NCBI GenBank assembly: GCA_022446795.1
Contig: JAKVBX010000002.1
Coordinates: 179,513-243,512 of the forward strand
DNA length: 64,000 nucleotides
Origin: Phycisphaerales bacterium
GTDB taxonomy: Bacteria > Planctomycetota > Phycisphaerae > Phycisphaerales > SM1A02
Direction: 5' to 3'
In this document: in pieces, positions 44,483-53,374 of the stretch
How positions within the stretch are numbered: position 1 is the stretch's first letter
Layout: each line of letters opens with the position of its first letter
Program-made: the position numbers and the translations under genes
The notes under the pieces: model-generated
What the model saw: only the letters and a program-made list of their open reading frames with translations
Database searches by the model: none
What the model was told of the DNA's origin: nothing

Positions 44483-46408
44483 CTATCCGTTCGCCTCCAG
44501 CCATGCCTGGAACATGAGAATTGGCCAGAGTCGCGCAGATCGATCAGCAGCACCCGATAGGTGTGTTTTCCACTCGTGTCGAATGGGATCGGACCTGAAA
44601 TAGCCTTGCTGCTTCATCCGATTCTCATCGAGCATATCCTCCGCCCACGATCGCAATGGACCCTTGAGCCAGCTTCCGAGAGGAACGCTGAATCCCTGCT
44701 TCGGCCGATCCCACAGGTGCCTGGGCAGGCAGTTCTCCAATACCGATTTCAAGATCGATTTGCCGGATTGCCCCTTGCGCTTGATCTCGATCGGCAACGA
44801 CCACGCCAACTCGACGAGCCGGTGATCGAGCATCGGCACACGTGCTTCCACACCAACAGCCATACTGGTCCGATCAACCTTCACCAGTATGTCGTCCGGC
44901 AGGTAGTCGTGGAAATCCCGGTACATCATCCGATGCCAGGTTCCCAACTCGTCCCCGACTTCCCGATGCCGGCAATGGGAAGCCCCCTGGCCGTCGATCA
45001 CCAGGTCCATACCATGCCACAGAGAGACCATCTGGTGATAGAGCGCATCAAAGTCCTTGCTTTGAACAAGAGATGCTGCACGATTCCATTTGTCTTCTGG
45101 ATTTCGAACTCTCATTCGCTTTGGAACGATCGCATTCAGAAACCTGCCAATTGAACCCGTGGCGAATCCAGGGCAACAGGCGGCCGTTGAACCGAGTACT
45201 TTCCGCAATGGCCTGGGACAAAATCGCATTCGGTTCCAGAACCTCATGGCCCACTCATATCGCACGTAACCGGCGTGAAGTTCATCTCCCCCATCGCCGG
45301 ACAGGCAGACAACTGCATCGCTGGCCGCCTTGGCAAAGACCAGGGCGGTTGGCAACTGCGAGGATTCAGAAAATGGCTCGTCGAACATCAGGCTCATGCG
45401 AGGAACCAGATCCAAGACATCCTGGCTGGTCATGATGTGCTCGACATGGTCCGTGTTCAGATGCGCCGCAATATCAGCGGCATAAGCCGACTCGTCATAG
45501 CCTTCCTGCTCGAACCCGATCGAGAACGTCCGTGGCCGATTGGATCCTGCCTGCGTGGCCATCACCGCGACCAGAGTCGAATCAATGCCACCCGAGAGCA
45601 GGATTCCCAATGGCCGGTCTGAATTCAACCGAAGACGGGTACTGTCCAACAGAAGTGATTCCGTCTGCTGGACGGCCTGCTGGTAGTCCAGGTCGTGACG
45701 AATATTCGGTTCAAGCGACCACCAGGCCTCCTCGTGAACATCCAGGCCACCAGAGCCACTGCAGGAAATCGAAGCCAGGTGACCTGGCGGCAACTTCCTC
45801 ACATTGGCAACAATGCTCGCCGGACCTGGAACATAGCCGTGGTTCACGTACGCATGAAGCGCCGACCGATCGATGTTCAACGGAAACTCAGGGAGACACC
45901 GTATGGCCTTGAGCTCTGATGCGAAGGCCAGAACACCGCCCTGCTGGCCGATGTACAGCGGCTTGATTCCGACACGATCACGCGCCAGATGAAGCCGGTG
46001 TTCAATCGTATCCCACAAGGCCAGGGCAAACATGCCATTGCACCGAGGGAGCGTATTCGCCAGGCCATGCTGATCAATCAACTCCAGCAGGACCTCCGTA
46101 TCACTATGCCCGGTCCAGTTCCCCTCCGCGAGTTGTACCGTTTTCGCCAACTCCGGCGCGTTGTAGATCTCACCATTGAAGACCAGGACATATCGCCCAC
46201 TTCTGGAGACCATCGGCTGGTGTCCAGCTTGACTCGTATCGATGATAGACAGGCGAGTATGGCCCAACAGAACACCAGCAGCCTCATCGCCATACCGCCC
46301 CTGGTCATCGGGACCTCGATGACCGAGAGCCTGGATCATCGATCCCAACTGGCCGCCACGGTCGTCGCCTGCTCCGCCTACCTCCAGAATGCCGGCGATA
46401 CCACACAT
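44483..46408 (-). CDS. AsnB-like glutamine-dependent amidotransferase of a glycan locus
   Basis: 641 residues. The start was set so that Cys2 of MCGIAGILE becomes the N-terminal nucleophile of the class II glutaminase domain (about 2-200). The synthetase domain has the PP-loop LLSGGIDSTLVAVMA and GDGGDELHAGYVRYEWAMRF. Homologues in exopolysaccharide clusters are thought to amidate sugar or peptide carboxylates, not necessarily to make asparagine; a UDP-uronate is a possible target given the dehydrogenase in this locus (inference). It begins 4 nt after the methyltransferase stop. Confidence 0.88.
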   Translation of the reverse strand: MCGIAGILEVGGAGDDRGGQLGSMIQALGHRGPDDQGRYGDEAAGVLLGHTRLSIIDTSQAGHQPMVSRSGRYVLVFNGEIYNAPELAKTVQLAEGNWTGHSDTEVLLELIDQHGLANTLPRCNGMFALALWDTIEHRLHLARDRVGIKPLYIGQQGGVLAFASELKAIRCLPEFPLNIDRSALHAYVNHGYVPGPASIVANVRKLPPGHLASISCSGSGGLDVHEEAWWSLEPNIRHDLDYQQAVQQTESLLLDSTRLRLNSDRPLGILLSGGIDSTLVAVMATQAGSNRPRTFSIGFEQEGYDESAYAADIAAHLNTDHVEHIMTSQDVLDLVPRMSLMFDEPFSESSQLPTALVFAKAASDAVVCLSGDGGDELHAGYVRYEWAMRFWNRMRFCPRPLRKVLGSTAACCPGFATGSIGRFLNAIVPKRMRVRNPEDKWNRAASLVQSKDFDALYHQMVSLWHGMDLVIDGQGASHCRHREVGDELGTWHRMMYRDFHDYLPDDILVKVDRTSMAVGVEARVPMLDHRLVELAWSLPIEIKRKGQSGKSILKSVLENCLPRHLWDRPKQGFSVPLGSWLKGPLRSWAEDMLDENRMKQQGYFRSDPIRHEWKTHLSGAADRSARLWPILMFQAWLEANG

Positions 46409-46412
46409 CCGG

Positions 46413-47363
46413 TCAGGACACTCCCGTCGCACGTTCCATGATCAGGCTGTGAATTCGACAGGCACCATCAGCCTGGCTGATGAACTCGAATCCACTTGCG
46501 GAACGGCGATACACGCCACCCTCAACCTTGCTGCCCGCCTCCTCGTTCGCCCCCACCACCAACAAGCCCCCGGGGACCAGGACCCGGTGGATGCCGTTGA
46601 GTGCTGTCTTCAGTCGGTTCTCATCAAAGTAGCCCGGATTCAAGATGTTCATCGCTCGGACGACTTCAAATGGACCCTCTGGAAGATCAAAGAGATCACA
46701 CTCGCCCGTCTGGAAACCGGGCGATCGACGCTCCAGTTCCAGGGCCCGATGACCAATGAGCCTCACACGTCGACTCGAGAAATCGCCATCCTCACCGGAT
46801 CGGTATTTCGTTACCAGGCGTGGAACCTTTCGCTCCAACAACCATCGATTCACCGGGAATCGTTTCCATGATTCCGGCCCATAGCAGTTGCTCACGAAAC
46901 GACCATGACGCACCTGGATCAACTCACCACTGCTGTCGAACGCGAAGTGAAGTCTCCCCGAGGCATGCGATCGAATCTCGATCTCTATGTACTTGTCAGT
47001 CGCCACGAACTGGAGCTCCCGAGCCAGCTTTGCCTCCAGCCGATCCCAGAGATCCACTGACGTCGTCGCATCGGAGACACCAAGATCAAGCAACCGGAGC
47101 GGGCCTTTGCCTGCAAGTTCACAGGACGCCTCAACCACCTGGCAATCAAACTGGTCAAAGCGTGAAGGATGAGTCCGCTTATATGTTCCATTCGGAAACC
47201 GAAGCCGGCGAAGGACCTCTGACTGAAGTTTCTGCCGACGCTCTGGCGTCTCATCGCTGCCTCTGGCCTCCTCATACAGTTGACAGGACACGGCTGCACG
47301 CACCGGGCCACGATCAGCTTTCGCTGAAAGTTGTTCAAGTGTCGTGATGCCAAGCCTCAGCAC
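46413..47363 (-). CDS. Class I SAM-dependent methyltransferase-like protein
   Basis: 316 residues from a GTG; GGAG lies 9 nt further up. A Rossmann motif LRLLDLGVSDATTSVDLW (about 93-108) marks the SAM site, and GIHRVLVPGGLLVVGANEE is the typical late strand. An Arg-rich middle part is unassigned. It likely methylates a sugar or lipid carrier in the glycan pathway (inference). The reading frame remains open for about 20 codons upstream with protein-like sequence but offers no better start, so the N-terminus is uncertain. Confidence 0.7.
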   Translation of the reverse strand: MLRLGITTLEQLSAKADRGPVRAAVSCQLYEEARGSDETPERRQKLQSEVLRRLRFPNGTYKRTHPSRFDQFDCQVVEASCELAGKGPLRLLDLGVSDATTSVDLWDRLEAKLARELQFVATDKYIEIEIRSHASGRLHFAFDSSGELIQVRHGRFVSNCYGPESWKRFPVNRWLLERKVPRLVTKYRSGEDGDFSSRRVRLIGHRALELERRSPGFQTGECDLFDLPEGPFEVVRAMNILNPGYFDENRLKTALNGIHRVLVPGGLLVVGANEEAGSKVEGGVYRRSASGFEFISQADGACRIHSLIMERATGVS

Positions 47364-47508
47364 TTCAATCTGCTCCGGTTTACCTGAGCGCCAATCCCAC
47401 CCTGACGATATGGTCGTCGCTCATTCGTTCGACATGTCTGCAGCCTGCCCTGGGCATGCCATGCCTCGGCCGTCCCTCGTTCGAACACTCGCTTCGAGAG
47501 ATGCCATG
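47364..47508 (-). other. Intergenic region, 145 bases
   Basis: It contains a 14-codon ATG-started frame on the minus strand (47424-47380) that overlaps the possible N-terminal extension of the methyltransferase. No hairpin terminator or clear promoter was seen. Confidence 0.3.
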
Positions 47509-48450
47509 CTAGTCCCCCCCTTCGCCAGGAGCATATCCGTAGCGGGACATGCCGCGTCGGCATCGACGTTCGATGACACTCCTGACCTCGGGATCGATCG
47601 AGCGCTCCCAATCATCCTTCTTCCTCAAGGCAACCGCCTGCTGCATTCGCAACCGATTCCCTGCGACGGTATGGCCAATATGAATGGGATCACCTGAAAT
47701 CACTTGATCGGCGACCGAACTCATGTCGAGGTCGGCCGCTCGGCCTATCGCTGAAAGGCTCGCGCCGGGATCTGCCAGGAAGTCCTCGTACCGCAACCGG
47801 ACGACGTTCTCCGGTGGAGATCGCCTCAGGATCCAATCGGACAATCGGGTCACCAGACTCCACCCCTTGGCCACCTGGTTCACGCCCAGGGCGGCAATGT
47901 CATGCTGGATCCCCGCCCGAGGATCCCGTTTCCAGGCCTTCATCAGGGAGGCCGCGACGCCCCGAGGATCTCGCACCAGGTGAATCAGTCGAAGATCCAC
48001 GCCCGGCATCCTGGACAAGGCCAACGCGCGAACCGGATTCTTCGACGAGTCCACAAGGGTGCGTGTTCCTGCTTCCCGCAAGACTGCCTCGTACAAGGCA
48101 ACCGTCAGCCGGCTGTAGGTGCCAAAGGGGCCGGCCGCCCTCCGGCTGACAGCAACCACTCTCGGCAGTTGCCGAACCCGGGTGTATCGCCCCTGCAACT
48201 CCATGTAGCGCTGACTGTCTGCTGATGTTTCGCCGGTCCATCGATCATGAACCGCTGTCCAGAACTCGCAGTCGCGGACACGTTCGCCACAACCGCAGTA
48301 GTCCTCCCCACACCATCCGGCTTCGTGAACTTTCTCCAACTCACCGAGCCCAATGACATCGTCATGACTTCCCAAGATGGAGTCCAAGATCGTCGAGCCA
48401 CTGCGACTGCAGCCAACGATGTAGATGATCTTGGTTTTCCGATCTGCCAT
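47509..48450 (-). CDS. Sulfotransferase family protein (a)
   Basis: 313 residues from the ATG at 48450; the frame extends upstream but there it is not protein-like. The PAPS 5'-phosphosulfate loop is IVGCSRSGSTILDSIL (about 9-24), and the 3'-phosphate motif is LIHLVRDPRGVAASL. Two Cys-rich stretches (WCGEDYCGCGERVRDC) may form a disulfide or metal knot. It probably sulfates a carbohydrate, given its place in the glycan locus; protein-tyrosine sulfation cannot be excluded. Confidence 0.83.
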   Translation of the reverse strand: MADRKTKIIYIVGCSRSGSTILDSILGSHDDVIGLGELEKVHEAGWCGEDYCGCGERVRDCEFWTAVHDRWTGETSADSQRYMELQGRYTRVRQLPRVVAVSRRAAGPFGTYSRLTVALYEAVLREAGTRTLVDSSKNPVRALALSRMPGVDLRLIHLVRDPRGVAASLMKAWKRDPRAGIQHDIAALGVNQVAKGWSLVTRLSDWILRRSPPENVVRLRYEDFLADPGASLSAIGRAADLDMSSVADQVISGDPIHIGHTVAGNRLRMQQAVALRKKDDWERSIDPEVRSVIERRCRRGMSRYGYAPGEGGD

Positions 48451-48566
48451 TCTGGTCTCATCCTCGACGATACGGCAAATTACAGCGTCGATATAGGCTG
48501 ATGCCATTGTATAGTCTAGAGTTCCGTCAAGCCTTCGATCACTTTCCATCGAACACGAGATACACG

Positions 48567-49376
48567 ATGGCCGGCACACCAGAATCTCCAACTGATCAAG
48601 AAGGAGCCACTCGGCTCTCTACCCAGGATGACTGGAAAGAGACTTGGGAAGATGCGCGCATGGGACCGCTTGAGTTCCCATTTCGCGTACCCGCGTTCGC
48701 AGATCTAGATGACTTGTTCCGCCGCCATCTTCCATGCGACCCCACATACCGATGCCTGGAACTCGGTTGCTGCCCCGGCCAATATCTCTGGTACTTCCAC
48801 AATCGGTTCGGATACCACCCCAGTGGCCTCGACTACCTCGAAGATGGATGCCGCGAGACCCAGGCTCGATGTGCTGCAAATGAGCTTGAGGCAGACATCA
48901 TTCACGCAGACCTCTTCGACTTCGAATGCAACGATGAATACCCACCATGGGACGTCATCGCCAGCTTCGGCCTGGTTGAGCACTTCGAAGACATCATGCC
49001 ATGCCTCCATCGACACATCGATCTGGTTCGACCCGGAGGATACGTCGCCATCGTGATTCCCAATCACGCGGGACTGAATGGCACCATTCTGCGACTCCAT
49101 ATGCCGGATCGCTATCGACTGCACAACTTGATGTCATGGGCCGACCTCCGCGAGGGACTCGAGGCCACCAATCGGGTTGAGATCATCGAAGGCGGACACT
49201 ACGGTCGAATTGGATTCTGGAACACGGCGGTGTATCGCCGGGCAAGGAAGTACGGCAAGATTCCCTACGCCGCCATCCGGGCCCCGCTGTGGGCGATCGA
49301 ACACGCCGGACGGATTCTGCCGAACAGCAGCTACTTCTCGCCCAATATCGCCGTCATCGCCAGGCGCACTGACTGA
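48567..49376 (+). CDS. Class I SAM-dependent methyltransferase
   Basis: 269 residues from the ATG at 48567; an in-frame ATG at 48501 would add 22 residues, and neither start has a clear ribosome site. SAM motif CLELGCCPGQYLWYF (about 69-83), the acidic HADLFDFE, and IASFGLVEHFEDIMPC followed by LVRPGGYVAIVIPN. It is a single plus-strand gene between two minus-strand sulfotransferases, and probably methylates a sugar (inference). Confidence 0.8.
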   Translation: MAGTPESPTDQEGATRLSTQDDWKETWEDARMGPLEFPFRVPAFADLDDLFRRHLPCDPTYRCLELGCCPGQYLWYFHNRFGYHPSGLDYLEDGCRETQARCAANELEADIIHADLFDFECNDEYPPWDVIASFGLVEHFEDIMPCLHRHIDLVRPGGYVAIVIPNHAGLNGTILRLHMPDRYRLHNLMSWADLREGLEATNRVEIIEGGHYGRIGFWNTAVYRRARKYGKIPYAAIRAPLWAIEHAGRILPNSSYFSPNIAVIARRTD

Positions 49377-49388
49377 GATACCGGCTGG

Positions 49389-50276
49389 TCATGCATACCA
49401 GGAACTGACGAGATCTCGATCCACCAGGGCGGAGAGTTCCTCAACGTCTCGCCGAAAGACCGAGCGGAGATGTTCTTCAGTCCGTGATGACATGCGATCC
49501 AACGCGACGTCCTTCCGATTCACTCGGTCGACTGCCTTCCGCCCTCCGGATCGAATGGAACCGGGGAGGATCTTTCTGACGAGCCGCTTGCCGAAACTGG
49601 ATCCATCCATCCACCGGCGAAGCCCTGGGATCCGGGACTTGCCCGCAACATTTGAGCGAGGGAAGCGATCGAGCACCATGGACTGAATGCCCAACCAGTT
49701 GCAGAGATCCGCGTACGGCTCCGTCGGCGACTTGAACACATCTTCGCTCACGAGAACCTTGACTTGCTCGGCCCCGAAGACATCGATGTATCGACGAACC
49801 TGGTTCGCATACGACGCCCTGGCACTATAGAAGAAGTTGTCCCGCCAACCAACGAGGTCCATCTCCCCATTCCGCCTGGCCTCTTCGGCGTCCAGGGCCG
49901 CCTCGAAAGCAAGGGACTCACGCTCAAGTCGACACTGGTGCCCCCAGAGTGAATAGGCCATCTTCCAGGGCGCTCGCAACATGACAATGATCTTCGTCTG
50001 ACCGCCAAGCTGTTCCGCGATCATCCCCGCAGCAGAAGACGACCAGAGGTACGCCACCGATGCCTCGCCAACGACTTTCGCATCACCCGAGTCACGAAAG
50101 TAGGCCGAGTATTCATCGAAGGTCTGCACACGCTGCCCATCACCCTGAGCGAAGTAACTCAGTTCCTTCAGGGTCGGCATGAAGACATCGGGATGGTCCC
50201 GCAGGGCTGCGGCCAGCGAAGTTGTTCCGCACTTCGCAGCACCGACGATCAGGAAATCAGGTGATCTCAAGCCCAT
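49389..50276 (-). CDS. Sulfotransferase family protein (b)
   Basis: 295 residues. The ATG at 50276 has AGGAG 8 nt upstream and gives MGLRSPDFLIVGAAKCGTTSL, the normal N-terminus with the PAPS loop GAAKCGTTSLAAAL. The 3'-phosphate motif is VMLRAPWKMAYSLWGH. It resembles heparan-sulfate-type carbohydrate sulfotransferases. With the one at 47509 it suggests the surface glycan is sulfated at two positions. It converges with the methyltransferase gene at 12 nt. Confidence 0.87.
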   Translation of the reverse strand: MGLRSPDFLIVGAAKCGTTSLAAALRDHPDVFMPTLKELSYFAQGDGQRVQTFDEYSAYFRDSGDAKVVGEASVAYLWSSSAAGMIAEQLGGQTKIIVMLRAPWKMAYSLWGHQCRLERESLAFEAALDAEEARRNGEMDLVGWRDNFFYSARASYANQVRRYIDVFGAEQVKVLVSEDVFKSPTEPYADLCNWLGIQSMVLDRFPRSNVAGKSRIPGLRRWMDGSSFGKRLVRKILPGSIRSGGRKAVDRVNRKDVALDRMSSRTEEHLRSVFRRDVEELSALVDRDLVSSWYA

Positions 50277-50372
50277 CACCATCTCTCCTGAACAGGCCGC
50301 AACCCGGACGATCCACAACCAACGCTACCGAGAGGCACGACGCCTGCGAATACCGTCACCGCCGTGACCATC

Positions 50373-51929
50373 TCATGCTTCCTGTCCAGCAACTGCCCCA
50401 TGCTGATCCGTTTCCTCCAGGGCCAACAGCGACTGCTCACACGCGATCGCGAAATTGTCCGCTTCCGCCACCGCACTTGACTTGTCCGTATCCTCCCCCA
50501 CGTCAACCATCGTTGATCGATGTGTGCAGACAAAGTAGGCGTTGAAGCACGCTCGAATGGTCTCATCGTCTGGCGGCGGTTGGGCGAGAAACTCCGCCAA
50601 TCGCGAACCCATATCGGCATCGATTTCAAGACCCAGTACTCCTGGGAACTGTCGATAGAAAACCTCGCCACAGGCAATGACCCGTGAACCCATCGCATAC
50701 GCCTCGAATCCTGCCGTGCCGGTGATCGTTGCCACGGCCCGTGCCGACATCGTCAAGTCGAACGTACTCACGGACGGAGAGACGATTTCAACGTTGTACA
50801 ACCTGTCCAACGCCTTGTAGAACGAATAGGGCCGACGACCAAGCATGGCCGTATGCTCCTTCACGACAAGCCTGTATCCCGTCGGGAGGTAGGCGGCAAT
50901 GGCCCGGATCAGGTTGAGTTGCTCTTCATGCCGATAGCCATAGACGAGCGTGCTGATCTCCGGGCTGTAATGAAGTGGAAAGTAGACGTAGTCACCATGA
51001 CCATTGAACTTCCCCTTGAACAGCCTCCGCCGACCTTGAATCAAAGCACGAACATCAGGCCACAGAACGTGCTCGATGAAATTCAAACCCGGCAGCCGAG
51101 TGGACTTTGACTCGCGGTCAAATTTTCCATGCTGCCTGCGATTTCGCAATCCGCGGCTCACCCGACCAGCACCAAGCTTGACGTACGTCCAACCTCTCTT
51201 GAGCGGATTACTGCGATTGCGAGCATAGGTGATCGTGTACTTCGGCCGTTCTGGAAGTCGACGGAACCCGTCCAACCACTCAGTGGCCTCCTCGATCCGG
51301 TCCTCCATTCCGCCGGCACGCCCGTCGCGTATTGATCGAAAGGCGGTTTCCCAACCAAGCAACTCCCCGGGAACGTCGCCTTCCATCTCCAGTCGTCCTG
51401 CGATTCGAGCATTCAGCGGCCTCAGGTAGCGATGCCCGAGACCTCTCGCCACCTGCTGGATCATGCATCCAATCTGAGTGACGTTTTCTCCACGGATGAA
51501 CAAGTAGCGTTTGTCGACAAGCACCTCTTCGACGAATCGAAGATGAATGAGATGTCGCCTGATCGCAGCTCGCCAGTTGGTGATCCTTCGCAGGTTGCGG
51601 TCGAAGTAATGATGCGGATTGACCGCCGCTAATCCAATTCGTTGCTCGATCTCCCGCGACTCATTGATCACATCGTCATCGGAGGCCGCCTCACAACCTG
51701 ACTGGTGCTCTGCCACGAAGTCTGCCAGCGAATACACGCGGCCAACGACCTTTGGATCGATATCCCGTAGGTAGTCACTGCCGGACCCCCACCCCAGGAT
51801 CAAGTCAACTGGCACACCAAACCGTCGGGACAATGCCTCCGTGGCGTAGACATGGCCAGCAATACCAAGCACGCTGAGAATCGGCGCGCCGGACGGCTCC
51901 GCAACATCTTCAGTGGAAGGCAGGTTCAT
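50373..51929 (-). CDS. Capsule polysaccharide synthesis/export-like protein (KpsC/KpsS type)
   Basis: 518 residues. The start is fixed by a TATTCT box 6 nt upstream. The C-terminal half (about 285-490) has the Capsule_synth pattern: DYVYFPLHYSPE, LVVKEHTAMLGRRP, then ATITGTAGFEAYAMGSRVIACGEVFY (TGTAGFEA core), as in KpsS/KpsC Kdo-transferase-like or lipid-carrier enzymes. The N-terminal half is not recognised. It may handle assembly of an acidic glycan on its anchor. A following 96-nt gap to the sulfotransferase gene shows no motif. Confidence 0.65.
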   Translation of the reverse strand: MNLPSTEDVAEPSGAPILSVLGIAGHVYATEALSRRFGVPVDLILGWGSGSDYLRDIDPKVVGRVYSLADFVAEHQSGCEAASDDDVINESREIEQRIGLAAVNPHHYFDRNLRRITNWRAAIRRHLIHLRFVEEVLVDKRYLFIRGENVTQIGCMIQQVARGLGHRYLRPLNARIAGRLEMEGDVPGELLGWETAFRSIRDGRAGGMEDRIEEATEWLDGFRRLPERPKYTITYARNRSNPLKRGWTYVKLGAGRVSRGLRNRRQHGKFDRESKSTRLPGLNFIEHVLWPDVRALIQGRRRLFKGKFNGHGDYVYFPLHYSPEISTLVYGYRHEEQLNLIRAIAAYLPTGYRLVVKEHTAMLGRRPYSFYKALDRLYNVEIVSPSVSTFDLTMSARAVATITGTAGFEAYAMGSRVIACGEVFYRQFPGVLGLEIDADMGSRLAEFLAQPPPDDETIRACFNAYFVCTHRSTMVDVGEDTDKSSAVAEADNFAIACEQSLLALEETDQHGAVAGQEA

Positions 51930-51935
51930 GTCCGT

Positions 51936-51941
51936 AGAATA
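51936..51941 (-). promoter_or_regulatory. -10 box TATTCT, leaderless promoter
   Basis: Minus-strand TATTCT, 6-nt spacer ACGGAC, ATG at 51929. It supports the downstream ATG rather than the one seven codons further up. Confidence 0.6.
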
Positions 51942-52074
51942 TCGACTCAATGCTCATTGAACAAAGCAACTGAAGCCACTGCCCGCCACCGGGAGATCAG
52001 GCACGGCACATCCCATCGACGAGGCCAATCGATGCTGGCTGTAAACCCGGATGACACCGGCCGCCACAGGTGTG

Positions 52075-52608
52075 TCAGCCCGGACGAACACACCCCATCA
52101 GGATCTCGTCCTCCCACCCATGAAGCGTTGCCCGGCGATGCTTGCGGCGTCCTTCGATCGACCAACCGGCTTTCTCAAATGCACGTGCCGATCCGATGTT
52201 CGATTCATAACATCCAGCTTCCACCCGATGGAGGGACAGCTCCTCAAAGGCATACTGAGTAAGTGCCTCTATCGCCTCGGTTGCCACTCCCTTGCCCCAC
52301 CATGCGCGGTCACCAATAAGGATGCCGATTGCGGCTCGATGGTCACCGCTGTCAATCGGGCCAAGCTTTATATTCCCGACATGTGAACCGTCCTTCACGC
52401 AGATACCAAGCAGAAGTTCCTGCTTGGATTCATTCATCTGCTTGATGAATGATGACAGGCTCTCCAACCCGGGAGGATCATGACGAATCTCCAGGTACTG
52501 ATTGACCTCGGGATCGTGCAGCCACGCAAGATACGTCTCATTCGCATCCCCTGGGGCGAGGCTCCGGAGTTCGAGCCGTGGCGTCCGAATCGGTTGTTCA
52601 ATTATCAC
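52075..52608 (-). CDS. GNAT acetyltransferase of the RimJ/PseH type
   Basis: 177 residues from a GTG whose Shine-Dalgarno GGAGG lies 7 nt upstream, within the end of the hisF-like gene. Acetyl-CoA loop GDRAWWGKGVATEAI (about 105-119), preceded by HVGNIKLGPID and followed by SARAFEKAGWSIEG. This subtype is common beside amino-sugar pathway genes. As last gene of the acetamidino operon it may N-acetylate an amino sugar; which one is unknown. Confidence 0.82.
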   Translation of the reverse strand: MIIEQPIRTPRLELRSLAPGDANETYLAWLHDPEVNQYLEIRHDPPGLESLSSFIKQMNESKQELLLGICVKDGSHVGNIKLGPIDSGDHRAAIGILIGDRAWWGKGVATEAIEALTQYAFEELSLHRVEAGCYESNIGSARAFEKAGWSIEGRRKHRRATLHGWEDEILMGCVRPG

Positions 52609-52612
52609 AGGA

Positions 52613-53371
52613 CTACCTCCGGACGTTCTTCCCGGCTGTGATCAGGTGCTGCTTGATCTTGACCAGGTTCGCATCGCTGAACACCAGCATGGCACCAACA
52701 CCAATTCCATCTACGCCTGCTTCAAAGGCATCCTCGACATGGTTGAGTGTACCGGCGCCGCCTTCAAGAATAATGGGAACCTGCACACGATCTCGAGCCT
52801 CCCTATACAGATCCAGGTCATACCCCTCGAGGGTGCCCTCTCGATCAACCGCCATCAGTCGGACTTCCCCTGCGCCCATGTCGACCGCTGTTGACATCCA
52901 GTCAAGCGGATTCCGATCCGGCACAGTCGCCCCAGATCGATGGTCGTACAGACAATAGTCTCCCGACTGATCCTTGATGACATCAACGCCGATGACCACT
53001 GCCTGGCTCCCATATTGATGAGCCAGATCCGATACGAGTTCAGGATTGTCCAGGGCGGTCGTCGTCAAGCAGATCTTGTCGGCTCCGGCATCCATGATGA
53101 CAGACGCCTCGTCCCTGCCTCGTATGCCCCCCGCAACACACAGCGGCATGTGACACTCCGCTGCGACGGACTTGATGATCTGCGACTGCGGCGCCAGGCC
53201 ATCCCTGGACGCATCGATATCACACACGAGCAGTTCATCCGCACCCTGGTGATTATGCGCACGAGCAGTGGTATGCGGCAGACCGGCATCACGCAGGTCC
53301 CGAAAATTCCGACCCTTCACCAGCCGGCCTTCATGAATAAGAAGAGATGGAATGAGCCTCTGAAATGGCAC
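52613..53371 (-). CDS. hisF: HisF-like cyclase subunit of an amidino-sugar module
   Basis: 252 residues from a GTG, 3 nt after the HisH stop. TIM-barrel HisF: LIPSLLIHEGRLVKGRNF at the start, CDIDASRDG, VAGGIRGRDEA, GVDVIKD and EGGAGTLNHVEDAFEAG. In histidine-pathway HisF the first loop reads CLDV with an essential Asp; here it is SLLI, so that Asp is Leu. That change is typical of HisF2 paralogues that only pass ammonia from HisH to an N-acetyl-sugar amidotransferase. The partner genes sit directly upstream. Confidence 0.85.
   Translation of the reverse strand: MPFQRLIPSLLIHEGRLVKGRNFRDLRDAGLPHTTARAHNHQGADELLVCDIDASRDGLAPQSQIIKSVAAECHMPLCVAGGIRGRDEASVIMDAGADKICLTTTALDNPELVSDLAHQYGSQAVVIGVDVIKDQSGDYCLYDHRSGATVPDRNPLDWMSTAVDMGAGEVRLMAVDREGTLEGYDLDLYREARDRVQVPIILEGGAGTLNHVEDAFEAGVDGIGVGAMLVFSDANLVKIKQHLITAGKNVRR
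52616..52620 (-). promoter_or_regulatory. Shine-Dalgarno GGAGG that decides a GTG start
   Basis: GGAGG on the minus strand with a 7-nt spacer to the GTG at 52608; the spacer includes the hisF-like TAG. Good example of the SD-led internal genes that contrast with leaderless first genes. Confidence 0.65.
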
Positions 53372-53374
53372 TCG

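Noticed and set aside
47380-47424. 14-codon upstream frame as a leader peptide before the methyltransferase
   Set aside because: No Shine-Dalgarno, no regulatory amino-acid run and no hairpin nearby; it overlaps a plausible N-terminal extension.
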